Origin: Methylomicrobium agile
Lineage (GTDB): Bacteria; Pseudomonadota; Gammaproteobacteria; Methylococcales; Methylomonadaceae
Reading direction: 5' to 3'
DNA: 64,000 nt
Assembly (NCBI RefSeq): GCF_000733855.1
Contig: NZ_JPOJ01000001.1
Coordinates: 2,497,001 to 2,561,000 of the forward strand
The notes beneath the pieces were generated by a model, which saw only the letters and a program-made list of their open reading frames with translations, was not told where the DNA came from and made no database searches. Both the position numbers and the translations under genes were made by a program. Shown piece after piece: positions 1-8,689 of this stretch. Position 1 is the first letter of the stretch, and every line of letters starts with the position of its first letter.

Positions 1-876
1 CCGCAGCCACAGCGGCATCGCGGCCAGCGAGGCGACCGTTTCGCCGAGAATCAGCGGCGCGAACAGTTCGGGCCGGCCGATCACGTGTTTCAATACCAGT
101 TTATGCAGGCTTGCCTGGATCATCAGGCCGGCCCCGAACAGTACGATCGCGATCGCGGTGCGGAGAAATGCCCTGTTTTTGCACACGGAAAGCAGCGCTG
201 GCCAGCCGATCAAAATTTCCCCGGTCAATTTTTCGGACGGCGGTTCCGGCACCCGCCAGAGCGTGACCGCGACCAAGGGCGGCAGAGACAGGATCACCAT
301 CAGCGCGATGGCGCGCATTTCGCCGCTGCCGCCTTGATGTCCCGCCAGCCCCATCGCGGCCAGCACGGCGAGAAACAGACATTGGCCGGTGGCGCCGAAG
401 CCTTCGCGCCAGGCGGCGATCCGGGAACGCTCCCGGTAGCCGGTCGACAGTTCGGCCCCCCAGGCCTTGTAAGGCAGGTCGAAGATCGAATAGCCGATCG
501 ACAGCAGGCTCGCCCAGACCATCAGGTAGAGCAGCGAGGCGTTTTGCAGCGGAACGAACAGCATCCAGGTGGCGATCATGATGACCGGCGTGCCGACCGC
601 CAGCCAGGGCTTGCGCCGGCCCCAGCGGCTGTGCCAGCGGTCGCTGATCGTTCCGATCACGGGATCGGTCAGCACGTCGAAGATGCGCGAAACGGAGATC
701 ATCGCGCCGACGCCGGCCAAAGGCAGCCCCATTTCGCCGGCATAAAAGGCCGGGATGAACAACGCCATCGGCAGGGTCATCACCGCATCGGTCAGATGCG
801 GCAAGGCGTACAGCATCATTGTCCGTCGGGACAAAGGCTCGGCGGCGGCCGGATCGGTGCGGTCGGGGCTCGTCAA
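1..876 (-). CDS. MFS transporter, GPH (sugar/cation symporter) type, 3' part cut off
   Basis: Reading the complement from a TTG at 876 gives 292 open codons that run off the window edge. The TTG has an AGGAG Shine-Dalgarno about 8 bases upstream. The product is very hydrophobic, with several membrane segments. It carries the loop motif SDRWHSRWGRRKPWL after the second helix, which is characteristic of the glycoside-pentoside-hexuronide group of the major facilitator superfamily (MelB relatives), and DLPYKAWGAELS, also typical of that group. It should sit in the inner membrane and move a sugar or related solute; the substrate cannot be told. An ATG at codon 18 is an alternative start. It is divergent from the GntR regulator at 1278, a common pairing of carrier and regulator, but no operator shared by both is obvious. 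Confidence 0.85.
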   Translation of the reverse strand, partial: MTSPDRTDPAAAEPLSRRTMMLYALPHLTDAVMTLPMALFIPAFYAGEMGLPLAGVGAMISVSRIFDVLTDPVIGTISDRWHSRWGRRKPWLAVGTPVIMIATWMLFVPLQNASLLYLMVWASLLSIGYSIFDLPYKAWGAELSTGYRERSRIAAWREGFGATGQCLFLAVLAAMGLAGHQGGSGEMRAIALMVILSLPPLVAVTLWRVPEPPSEKLTGEILIGWPALLSVCKNRAFLRTAIAIVLFGAGLMIQASLHKLVLKHVIGRPELFAPLILGETVASLAAMPLWLR

Positions 877-1277
877 GGCGTCGCTCCTCTTGTGGGGTGC
901 AAGCGTTTGCTCGAATCCGCCCAGCCTAACATAGTTCCGTTAAACCGGACACCTCGCTTTGCCTGCCGGCGTGCGGCGGTTCACTGACTTTGAAATTTAA
1001 ACAATAAAACCCGCTTCCTCAGTGGGTAAGAAATCAGCCAGATTCTTTTCTATCTTTACCAGCCAATACCTGTCACACGGCCTGCTGACTAACCAACAGG
1101 CAATCAACAAAAACTGCTGATAAACCAGCAGCATAAAAATATTTCAGAGGCTTGGGTTGGTCTATCGGATAGGGATTGAATTTTCAAGCCTATGAAAATA
1201 AATGACATTTCAATAAAAACCCGGTTAAAAAACAGATTGGCACGGAGTTTGATTAGTTATTGCAGTATTAGCCTGTA
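877..1277. other. Divergent intergenic region with hairpin
   Basis: 401 bases between the start codons of the MFS carrier and the GntR regulator. It becomes markedly AT-rich from about 1130 onward and must hold both promoters, although I cannot fix a convincing -35/-10 pair. A small perfect inverted repeat (CTGCTG, six-base loop, CAGCAG) lies at 1114-1131 and could be a regulator site or a structural element. No coding sequence was seen. Confidence 0.5.
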
Positions 1278-2060
1278 ATGACGAGTTATATCGTGACAAC
1301 ACTTGTGACATCCACTTCGAATTTTTCTCACCCGACACCGGGCCCATTGTATGCCCGTATCCGGGATGAACTCCGTACCATGATCGTCAACGGCACTTAC
1401 CAGCCGCATCAACGCTTACCGTCGGAGAGCGACTTGATCAAACGTTATGGCGTTAGCCGGATCACCGTGCGCCAGGCATTGGGGGAGTTGGAGAAAGAAG
1501 GTTTGCTGTTCAAGATTGCCGGCAAAGGCATGTTCGTTTCCAAGCCCAAACCTTTTCAAGACTTGGCGCGCTTGCAGGGTTTTGCCGAGGCGATGTCCAG
1601 GCAGGGTTATGAAGTGTACAACCGTGTGGTCGGGCTTGATTTTGCCGCCGGCAACGGCACGGCCGACTCGGACGAGCCAAGGCAGCGGCTCGATCTGGCG
1701 GAGCCCGAACGTATCGCCGAATTGAAGCGCGTTCGTTATTTGAATCGCGAACCGGTTTCCTACGACGTCAGTTACATGAGCGCAACATTGGGCGAACGGC
1801 TGGCCAAGGAGGATTTGCCAGGCCGCGATTTTTTTCTGATTTTCGAAAATCAATACGGCATTGCGCTCGGTTTCGCCGATTTGGCGATCGACGCCATACT
1901 GGCCGATAGCGAAATTGCCGAATTGCTGCAAATAGCCAAAGGCACTCCGATATTGCGCGTGGAGCGCCTTACCCATAGCCGGGACGGGCAGCCTTTGACT
2001 TTCGAATATCTTTATTGCCGGGCGGATAACTTTCAGTTTCGTTTGCGGATTGCGCGCTGA
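1278..2060 (+). CDS. GntR family transcriptional regulator with UTRA domain
   Basis: The 260-residue product has an N-terminal winged helix of the GntR type at about residues 23-90 (helix PLYARIRDELRTMI, then LPSESDLIKRYGVSRITVRQ and the wing KIAGKGMFV). A UTRA effector-binding domain of the HutC subfamily follows (residues about 95-255, with the typical LRVERLTHSRDGQPL near the end). Such proteins bind short palindromes as dimers and respond to a small metabolite. The start lacks a clear ribosome site, but the DNA-binding helix begins soon after, so a later start is unlikely. It precedes the alkanesulfonate genes on the same strand and diverges from an MFS carrier; either could be its target. 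The effector is unknown. Confidence 0.9.
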   Translation: MTSYIVTTLVTSTSNFSHPTPGPLYARIRDELRTMIVNGTYQPHQRLPSESDLIKRYGVSRITVRQALGELEKEGLLFKIAGKGMFVSKPKPFQDLARLQGFAEAMSRQGYEVYNRVVGLDFAAGNGTADSDEPRQRLDLAEPERIAELKRVRYLNREPVSYDVSYMSATLGERLAKEDLPGRDFFLIFENQYGIALGFADLAIDAILADSEIAELLQIAKGTPILRVERLTHSRDGQPLTFEYLYCRADNFQFRLRIAR

Positions 2061-2106
2061 ATGGACGACCGAATCATTTACCGACCCTTTTTATAGGGAA
2101 TGCTGC

Positions 2107-2418
2107 ATGTTGCATGCTAAAACTGGGATCGAACCTTTTACCGATGACTTTTATCGGGAATATTACCTGGCATCGGGACGGTTATTGACGAACAGAGGGC
2201 GCCTTGCCGCGAATGAAGAATACCGGGCCTCTCGGGATTTGCCGGCAGAAGCCAAAGCTAGCAAGACGCCAAATTCGCCAAGCTGTCCTATCAAAACCAG
2301 TGGCGGTATCGTTTCGGCCCCATGGCAGAATTTTGCCAACAGGGATTACGGCGGCGGCTACGTCGCGGTTTACAACAAGGAATGGCTGGCGGCCTACGGC
2401 AATGACGGCGAACAATAG
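2107..2418 (+). CDS. Hypothetical protein, possibly a gene remnant
   Basis: An open frame of 103 codons from an ATG at 2107 with a good AGGGAA ribosome site six bases upstream. I do not recognise the protein. The segment PFTDDFYREYY is preceded in the same frame by the similar SFTDPFYRECC, so about 65 bases around 2080-2165 look like a diverged tandem duplication. The other forward frame at about 2268-2335 also gives protein-like sequence (AKFAKLSYQNQWRYRFGPM). That raises the possibility that this is a frameshifted remnant rather than an intact gene. It lies between the GntR regulator and ssuA. Confidence 0.4.
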   Translation: MLHAKTGIEPFTDDFYREYYLASGRLLTNRGRLAANEEYRASRDLPAEAKASKTPNSPSCPIKTSGGIVSAPWQNFANRDYGGGYVAVYNKEWLAAYGNDGEQ

Positions 2419-2457
2419 CGTAGCGATTTTGGCTATATAACTCATGGGGAGCCATGT

Positions 2458-3432
2458 ATGACTAAAAAATCTTTTCCGACATTGAATCGTTTGCTGCAAA
2501 TGACCGTTATTTTGGTGGCCTTCATGAACGATAACGCCTTTGCCGACGGCGAAGCCTGGCCGAAGGAAATCACTCTCGGCTATCAAAAATACGGTCCGCT
2601 GATCATTCTCAAATCGACCGGCGAGCTGGAAAAACGCCTGCAAGACAAAGGTGTCAGCGTCAAATGGGCGGAGTTTCAGTTCGGCCCGCCGATGCTGGAA
2701 GCCTTGAACGCCAACAAGCTGGATTTTGCCGTCACCGGCGAAACGCCGCCGGTGTTCGCCCAGGCCGCCAAAGGTTCTCCTCTGGTTTACGTCGCCAACG
2801 AACCGGCCTCGCCGCAGGGCGAAGGTTTGGTTGTGAAAGCGGATTCCGAGATCAAAAGCGTCGTTGATTTAAAAGGTAAAAAAATCGCGACCGCCAAAGG
2901 CTCGAACGCGCACTATTTCCTGATTCAAGCGTTGGCGAAGGCCGGTTTGACGCTGAACGACATCGAGGTGGCTTATCTGGCGCCGGCCGATGCCAGGGCC
3001 GCGCTCGAACGCGGTGATGTCGCCGCCTGGTCGATTTGGGATTACTTTTATGCCGCCGCCGAAGTGCAATTGGCTACGCGGACGTTGACCGACGGCACAG
3101 GCATCGTCAACAACCATGCGTTCTATACCTCAAGGCGTGAATTCGTCGAAAAATACCCCGAATTGATCGAAATCGTGCTTGAGGCAGTGCGCAAAACCGA
3201 TGCCTGGGTCAAGAATAATCCCGCCGAAGCCGCCGAAAAACTGGCCGTTCATGTCGGCGTCGACGCCAACATTCTCGAAAAAGCCCTGCGCCGCAGCAGC
3301 TACGGATCCGCGCATCTGACAGCGGAAGTCGTTGCCGCCCAACAAAAAATTGCCGATACCTTGCTGGATATCAAGCTATTGCCCAAGGTCATCGAAGTCG
3401 AGGATGCGGTGTGGCAGTCCAAGGACAAATAA
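2458..3432 (+). CDS. ssuA: Aliphatic sulfonate ABC transporter, substrate-binding protein
   Basis: The 324-residue protein has a signal peptide ending near AFADG (residue 30). A periplasmic binding protein fold of the SsuA/TauA type follows, with the hallmark FGPPMLEALNANKLDFAVTGETPPVFAQ at residues about 76-104 and KKIATAKGSNAHYFL. It should capture alkanesulfonates in the periplasm and hand them to the SsuBC permease for use as a sulfur source. The start has a GGGGAG ribosome site at 2446-2451. It heads the ssuA-ssuD-ssuC series, the same order as in Escherichia coli. Because ssuC is broken and ssuB is absent here, the transporter probably does not work unless another permease is encoded elsewhere. 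Confidence 0.93.
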   Translation: MTKKSFPTLNRLLQMTVILVAFMNDNAFADGEAWPKEITLGYQKYGPLIILKSTGELEKRLQDKGVSVKWAEFQFGPPMLEALNANKLDFAVTGETPPVFAQAAKGSPLVYVANEPASPQGEGLVVKADSEIKSVVDLKGKKIATAKGSNAHYFLIQALAKAGLTLNDIEVAYLAPADARAALERGDVAAWSIWDYFYAAAEVQLATRTLTDGTGIVNNHAFYTSRREFVEKYPELIEIVLEAVRKTDAWVKNNPAEAAEKLAVHVGVDANILEKALRRSSYGSAHLTAEVVAAQQKIADTLLDIKLLPKVIEVEDAVWQSKDK

Positions 3433-3545
3433 CCGCCCTATAGTCCGGCATGCATGCGCTTGAATGCCGGCGTTTCAAAAAGACGATCAAGGCTTATGCC
3501 CGCAGGAAAGCCGAAACAACCCTTCCGATTAGGAGCAAAAGTATC

Positions 3546-4703
3546 ATGAAAATTTTCTGGTTTTTACCCACCCAAGGCGATGGGCGTTATTTAGGCGCCA
3601 GCAAACAGGCGCGTCCGGCGGACCACCCGTATTTGACGCAAATAGCCCGCGCGGTCGACGAACTGGGTTACGAAGGCGTGCTGATTCCGACCGGCCGCAC
3701 CTGCGAAGACGCCTGGATCGTCGCTTCCTCGCTGGTCGCGCTGACCCAACGTCTGAAATTCCTGGTCGCGCTGCGTCCGGGCGTGCTGACGCCGGCGGGC
3801 GCGGCGCGCATGACCTCGACCCTGGATCGATTTTCCGGCGGCCGCTTGTTGTTGAACGTGGTGGTCGGCGGCGATTCCGCTGAATTGGCCGGTGACGGCA
3901 TATTCCAATCCCATGACGACCGTTACCAATATGCCGAGGAATTTCTGCACATCTGGCGGGAACTGCTGGCTGGCAGAACCGTGGACTTCGAAGGCCGGCA
4001 CACGCGGGTCGAAGGCGGAAAACTGCTGTTTCCGCCGGTGCAAAAGCCGCATCCGCCTTTGTATTTCGGCGGCTCGTCGGACGCCGCGCACGAATTTGCC
4101 GCCGGCGAAATGGATGCCTATCTGAGCTGGGGCGAGCCGCCGGCGCAAGTGGCGGAAAAGATCGCCGATGTCCGCCGACGCGCGGAGAACAAAGGCAGAA
4201 TCCTGAAATTCGGTTTGCGCCTGCATATCATCGTCCGGGAAACCGACGAAGAAGCCTGGGCCGCCGCCGACGATTTGATCCAATACATCGACGATGAAGC
4301 GATCGCCAAAGCCCAGCAAGCCTTCAAACGCTCCGATTCCGTGGGTCAACGCAGGATGGCGGAACTGACCCGATGGGGCGCGTCGAGAAGCCGCGAAGCC
4401 TTGGAAGTATCGCCCAACCTGTGGGCCGGCGTCGGCCTGGTGCGCGGTGGCGCCGGCACGGCGCTGGTCGGTTCGCCGGAAACCGTGGCGGCAAGGCTTC
4501 GGGAATACGCCGAGTTGGGCATCGACAATTTTGTGTTGTCCGGCTACCCGCATCTCGAAGAAGCCTATCGCGTCGCCGAATTGCTGTTTCCGCTGTTGCC
4601 GGTCGACAGCAAAAAAGACAACGACAACGCCGTGATTTACATGAGTCCGGTCGGCGATACCGGCCATGTCGATGTGGCAACCCCATTGGCGGCGGTATCG
4701 TGA
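3546..4703 (+). CDS. ssuD: FMNH2-dependent alkanesulfonate monooxygenase
   Basis: The 385-residue enzyme is close to the usual 380 of SsuD. It cleaves the C-S bond of alkanesulfonates with O2 and reduced flavin, releasing sulfite and an aldehyde. The start at 3546 ([17 protein letters not shown]) fits the family and has an AGGAG site at about 3531-3540; the open frame extends further upstream, but that part is not conserved. The bacterial luciferase-like barrel is complete, with the conserved Cys at residue 53 (GRTCEDAW) and the Arg/His pair in FGLRLHII. A residue tail after PLLPVDSKK is rather long. No flavin reductase ssuE is in the window. Its stop overlaps the GTG of ssuC (GTGA), indicating translational coupling. 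Confidence 0.94.
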   Translation: MKIFWFLPTQGDGRYLGASKQARPADHPYLTQIARAVDELGYEGVLIPTGRTCEDAWIVASSLVALTQRLKFLVALRPGVLTPAGAARMTSTLDRFSGGRLLLNVVVGGDSAELAGDGIFQSHDDRYQYAEEFLHIWRELLAGRTVDFEGRHTRVEGGKLLFPPVQKPHPPLYFGGSSDAAHEFAAGEMDAYLSWGEPPAQVAEKIADVRRRAENKGRILKFGLRLHIIVRETDEEAWAAADDLIQYIDDEAIAKAQQAFKRSDSVGQRRMAELTRWGASRSREALEVSPNLWAGVGLVRGGAGTALVGSPETVAARLREYAELGIDNFVLSGYPHLEEAYRVAELLFPLLPVDSKKDNDNAVIYMSPVGDTGHVDVATPLAAVS

Positions 4704-5642
4704 AAACCGGCGTTTCTTTGTCTCACTGGCTTGCAGGGCTATCGGGCTGGTTGTTGCCGGCTTTGTTGATCGCCGCTGGTTATCGCTGCCGAAAACGGTT
4801 GGCTGTCGTCGCAAATCCTGCCGGCGCCGATGGATATCGTCCGCGCCGCGATCGATTTGACGCTTTCGGGCGCACTGGCGGACAACATCGCCGCCAGCGC
4901 CGAACGCGCCGGCTGGGGCTTGCTGGCCGGCGGCAGCATCGGCTTTTTCTGGGCCTGTTCAACGGCCTGTTCCGGACCGCTGAACGGTTTCTGGACACCA
5001 CGGTGCAAATGATCAGAAACGTGCCGCATCTGGCGTTGATTCCGCTGGTCATCATCTGGTTCGGGATCGGCGAAGCCGGCAAAGTGTTTCTGGTAACGTT
5101 GGGGGTGTTTTTCCCAATCTACGCCAACACCTATCACGGCATCAAAACCACCGATCCGCAACTGATCGAAATGGGCCGGGTGTACGGTTTGACGCCCTCA
5201 ATTGTTCAGCCAGATCATTTTCCCCGGCGCCTTGCCTTCCATATTGGTGGGGCTGCGGTATTCGCTGGGCTTGATGTGGCTGACGCTGATCGTCGCCGAA
5301 ACCATTGCCACCACCTCCGGCATCGGCCAGATGGCCATGAACGCCAGGGAATTCATGCAGACCGACGTCGTGGTATTGGCGATTCTGATCTACGCCTTGC
5401 TGGGCAAACTGGCCGATACCTCGGTGCATTTTCTGGAACGCCGCATTTTGCAATGGCATCCGGGATTTAAATGCTCTAGCCTTCTGCTGTGGGTGGCTGC
5501 ACAGTCGGTTGGCCATCGACCCGGACGAATCGAACCTCGAGCCATCAAACGACGACCCAAACCTTATCCGCTACTGACAAAACCAAGACATGAAGCCAGG
5601 GAGGATATAAAAAAACAAAAGCATCCGAAAAAGATTAAATGA
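4700..5642 (+). pseudogene. ssuC: Broken alkanesulfonate ABC permease (ssuC)
   Basis: SsuC sequence is present end to end but spread over two frames. The N-terminus (HWLAGLSGWLLPALLIAA) runs from the GTG at 4700. The frame changes near 4775 (then VIAAENGWLSSQILPAP), changes back near 4945 within a run of five Ts (then LGLFNGLFRTAERFLDTT), and changes again near 5195 (then LFSQIIFPGALPSILVG). Each change is explained by a single-base gain or loss; the second needs one T more. Homology stops at WHPGFK, about 5471. The frame then runs to a stop at 5642 through sequence unlike SsuC. The expected ATPase gene ssuB does not follow. Either the gene has decayed or the assembly has indel errors here. 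Confidence 0.88.
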
Positions 5643-5731
5643 AATGAGAGAGATTAGGGTAAGAAACTGGATTTATTGAAGACGTTTAGGTGGTTAAGTA
5701 AGTGCCATTCGGGTCAGACTCGATTGATTTC

Positions 5732-5761
5732 GAACCGCATCGTTCGCAATTGATGCGGTTC
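5732..5761. repeat. Perfect 10-bp inverted repeat
   Basis: GAACCGCATC and its exact complement GATGCGGTTC are separated by ten bases. The hairpin lies just downstream of the XRE gene on the minus strand and may help end its transcript. No T-tract follows on either strand, so a simple intrinsic terminator is not supported. The rest of 5471-5776 holds only the meaningless tail of the ssuC frame. Confidence 0.5.
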
Positions 5762-5776
5762 TACGACCCTATGATC

Positions 5777-6199
5777 CTAATGGCCCTGATCTTTCTCTAA
5801 CAGCGCATTGATTTTTTGCAACTGGGCAATTTGGATTTTTAGGTTTTCAATTTCACGTTGCAGGAGAGCAAGTTCTTTGTCTTTTAGTTCAATAATCAAT
5901 TGCTGCTTGTCTAATTCGGCATTGGATGAGCCAATATAAACTTTACTTTGAAGGTGCTTATTATTTTGCTTACAAGCAAAGTTTACATTCAATGCCCCTT
6001 TTTCACTGAGATCCACTAATTCAGGCAACTGCACTTCAAAAATTTCAGCCAGTTTTGCGAGTTTCGATAATTTTATGTCGGAGTCGCCCCGCTCAATATC
6101 ACCATAGCCGTTTTTAGACATTTCTAGCTTTTCCGCTACCTGTTCTTGGGTTAACTCTTTAGCTTCCCGCATTAATCTTATTTTGTCATTTACCGACAT
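5777..6199 (-). CDS. XRE family helix-turn-helix regulator with C-terminal coiled coil
   Basis: The 140-residue protein begins with a Cro/C1-type helix-turn-helix at residues 5-60 (IRLMREAKELTQEQVAEKLE, then KNGYGDIERGDSDIKLSKLAKLAEIFEV). It ends with a charged heptad-like helix (about residues 95-136: DKQQLIIELKDKELALLQRE and onward) that probably makes it a dimer. The linker contains an isolated Cys. The gene is AT-richer than its neighbours, stands alone between a decayed ssu locus and a disrupted protease, and has no toxin gene beside it. It may be a recently acquired or phage-derived regulator; its target is unknown. Confidence 0.85.
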   Translation of the reverse strand: MSVNDKIRLMREAKELTQEQVAEKLEMSKNGYGDIERGDSDIKLSKLAKLAEIFEVQLPELVDLSEKGALNVNFACKQNNKHLQSKVYIGSSNAELDKQQLIIELKDKELALLQREIENLKIQIAQLQKINALLEKDQGH

Positions 6200-6525
6200 A
6201 AGTCGCTCCTACCGATAAAATACCTGTCTGGCTTGATTGTAACAGCTTTTGTGAGGACTTAGAATTGACAACACTTTAAAAAAAGCACCTAACCCTGTAT
6301 TTGCCGTTCTTGTTTTCGGCGAAGCATTGATTTTTCAAGCCGGGTAGGGTGGATACCCGCAGAGTGTAAGTGCGACGATAATTCATACGCCCCGCTCGAC
6401 CAAGAACGAGGCGCAGGTGCGTGATTTCCAGATGCACCAAACTAAGAAAGGTAATCAATGGATGATACTTCGGGATGAAGATCCAGGATAGTTCAGCGCT
6501 TCCATAAAGAATCGGGAAAAAAACG
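6200..6525. other. Intergenic region, no gene seen
   Basis: 326 bases between the divergent XRE and protease genes. It should hold both promoters. It includes a short piece, GTAGGGTGGATACCCGC at about 6346, that resembles the start of repeats elsewhere in the window (for example at 23165). I see no convincing coding sequence, terminator or regulatory palindrome. Confidence 0.4.
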
Positions 6526-7498
6526 GTGCTTAGGCTTTTGGGGACCGGCAACAACCTTGCCGCTTCGTACTTACTGCTCCTTCTACTGGCATGCTTTCCG
6601 TCGGCATGGGCCGCGGACGCGGAGCGCGGCTTTCTCGGGGTCGCCGACGCCGTCTCGGTGAGCGCCAGCGGCGACCCGGCCGTTGTCGAGTCTTTGCAGT
6701 ATCTTCAGACCACGGCCCAGAACCGGGGAACGGTGCGGGTCATCGTTGGCGTGCGGGCCGCCTTCGCGCCGGAAGGAAAGCTCAGCCCCGCCCAGGCCCA
6801 ATTGCAGAAGAAGGAGATCGCCGACGCGCAATCGGCAGTGCTGGCCGCAACGCCCCTTCAGAGAAAAGGCAGCATCAAGCGGTTCAAGACCATCCCCTTT
6901 CTTGCCGTGGAGGTCGACTCGGATGAGTTGGCGCAGTTGGCCCATGATTATGACGTGACCAGCATTGAAGAAGACCGCCTCGCCTTTCCCACCCTGGCGG
7001 ACAGCGTTCCCCTGATTGGCGGCACCGAGGCCTGGAACGCCGGGTATACGGGGCAGGGACAGACCGTCGCCGTCCTGGACACCGGGGTCGACAAGAATCA
7101 TCCCTTCCTGGCCGGCAAAGTGGTTTCGGAAGCCTGTTATTCGACCACTTCCGCTCCACAGGCTGTGGTGTCCGTGTGTCCGGGCGGCGTCGCCGCTTCC
7201 ACCGCCGTCGGCTCCGGGGTCAATTGTACTGGTGCCACGAATTGCGATCACGGTACCCATGTGGCGGGCATCGTGGCGGGCCGCGGGAGTAGTTTCTCGG
7301 GCGTGGCTCCGGACGCCCGAATCATTGCGGTGCAGGTCTTCTCTAAAGTCACCACACAAGATGCTTGCGGCGAGAAGCCTGCGCCATGCACGACGGCAAC
7401 CTGGGGTGATATCTTGCAAGGACTCGAACGGGTCTTCGCGCTTCGGTCCAGTTACAACATCGCTGCAGTGAACATGAGCCTTGGAGGCGGGCAATACC

Positions 7499-8689
7499 TT
7501 AAGGAAACTCTGAATAAGTTCTGTTGCTGCGATAAAATATCCGCAGCCACCCTTATCGAGAGGACGCCGCAGATGAAACAACTCGGACTCAGTGCCCCGC
7601 TGTTCGTGAAGAAGCCGAAGCAGACCCGACGCCAACAATTCCTCCAGGAGATGGAACAGGTGGTACCGTGGGCGTTGTGGACGCGTCGGATTGCGCCGCA
7701 CTATCCGATGGCGGGCCGAGGCCGGCGTCCCTTTGCTTTGGCGACGATGTTGCGTATCCACCTGATGCAGCAGTGGTTCGGCTATTCTGATCCGGCGATG
7801 GAGGAGGCCTTGCACGACATGCCCTTGTTGCGCGAATTTGCCGGGCTCGATGCCGGTGAAGAGGCGATGCCGGATGAGACGACGATCCTCAAGTTTCGGC
7901 GCCTGTTGGAACGCCATCAGTTGGCACAAACGCTGTTCGATGAAACGGCGGCATTGTTAGCCGACAAAGGCTTGTTGCTGCGGCAAGGGACGATCGTGGA
8001 TGCCACCTTGATTGCCGCCCCGCCCTCGACCAAGAACCGCGATCGCAAACGGGATGGCGAGATGAGTTCCACCAAGAAAGGCAACAACTATCACTTTGGC
8101 ATGAAAGCGCACATTGGGGTCGATGCCGCATCGGGGCTGGTGCACACCGTCGAGATCACTACTGCGAAAGTGGCGGACGGGGTGATGACCGATGCGTTGC
8201 TGCACGGCGATGAACAGGTCGTGCTGGGCGACCGGGCCTATACGCGCAAGGATCGCAATCTGGCGGCGGAACGTCAGGAAGGCGAGCCAGTCTGGGCTTT
8301 TCCGTTCAAGCGCCGGAAGGGCGAAGAGTTGCCGGCGGAGCAAGCCCTTTGCAACCGCATGTTGGCTTCGCTGCGGTCCGCGGTCGAACACCCGTTCCGG
8401 ATCGTCAAGCGCCAATTCGGTTATACCAAAGTGCGCTACCGGGGACTTTTCAAGAACGCGCAGCAACTCTACTTGCTGTTTGCCCTCGGTAATCTTTACC
8501 ACATCCGGCAGGCGTTGATGCCGGCCTAGAGGAGACGTCCGTCCTGCGTCCTGGAAACCCCGGGGGCGAAGGACGAAAACGGCCTCTCATAGGCCGCTTC
8601 TCGTCGAAAATCGGACGATTTTTCGGCCAGCCGCCCACGCCGATTGACCGGTTCTAGCGATAAAAGCTACTTAATCAGAGTTTCCTTAA
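7499..8689 (+). mobile_element. IS5 family insertion sequence with TTAA target duplication
   Basis: The element proper is 7503-8685 (1,183 bp). Its ends are imperfect inverted repeats: GGAAACTCTGAATAAG on the left, and on the right the complement of GGAAACTCTGATTAAG. It is flanked on both sides by TTAA (7499-7502 and 8686-8689), a 4-bp duplication that fits the YTAR preference of the IS5 group. One transposase gene fills most of it. The outer protease frame happens to read through the left end into the transposase without a stop, so one long open frame spans both. The element looks complete and potentially active. Confidence 0.95.
7573..8529 (+). CDS. IS5 family transposase
   Basis: 318 residues from the ATG at 7573 (MKQLGLSAPLFVKKPKQTRR). 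The N-terminal DUF772-type region (PWALWTRRIAPHYP, then RGRRPFALATMLRIHLMQQW) is followed by a DDE catalytic core. The acidic residues are expected in IVDATLIAAP, in LGDRAYTRKD and in the region SAVEHPFRIVKRQFGYTKVRYRG, whose E is the third catalytic residue. It should cut and rejoin the ends of its own element. Length and frame are intact. No other copy is present in the window. Confidence 0.95.
   Translation: MKQLGLSAPLFVKKPKQTRRQQFLQEMEQVVPWALWTRRIAPHYPMAGRGRRPFALATMLRIHLMQQWFGYSDPAMEEALHDMPLLREFAGLDAGEEAMPDETTILKFRRLLERHQLAQTLFDETAALLADKGLLLRQGTIVDATLIAAPPSTKNRDRKRDGEMSSTKKGNNYHFGMKAHIGVDAASGLVHTVEITTAKVADGVMTDALLHGDEQVVLGDRAYTRKDRNLAAERQEGEPVWAFPFKRRKGEELPAEQALCNRMLASLRSAVEHPFRIVKRQFGYTKVRYRGLFKNAQQLYLLFALGNLYHIRQALMPA

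Noticed and set aside
4700-5642. Programmed frameshifting in ssuC
   Set aside because: Three separate shifts at ordinary sequences without a conserved slippery site and stimulator make decay or sequencing error more likely.
6276-6554. 92-codon minus-strand frame before the protease
   Set aside because: No ribosome site or recognisable sequence, and it overlaps the protease start; probably chance.
6526-8529. Single 667-codon protease-transposase fusion protein
   Set aside because: The continuous frame is an accident of the IS insertion; terminal repeats, target duplication and the separate transposase start explain it better.
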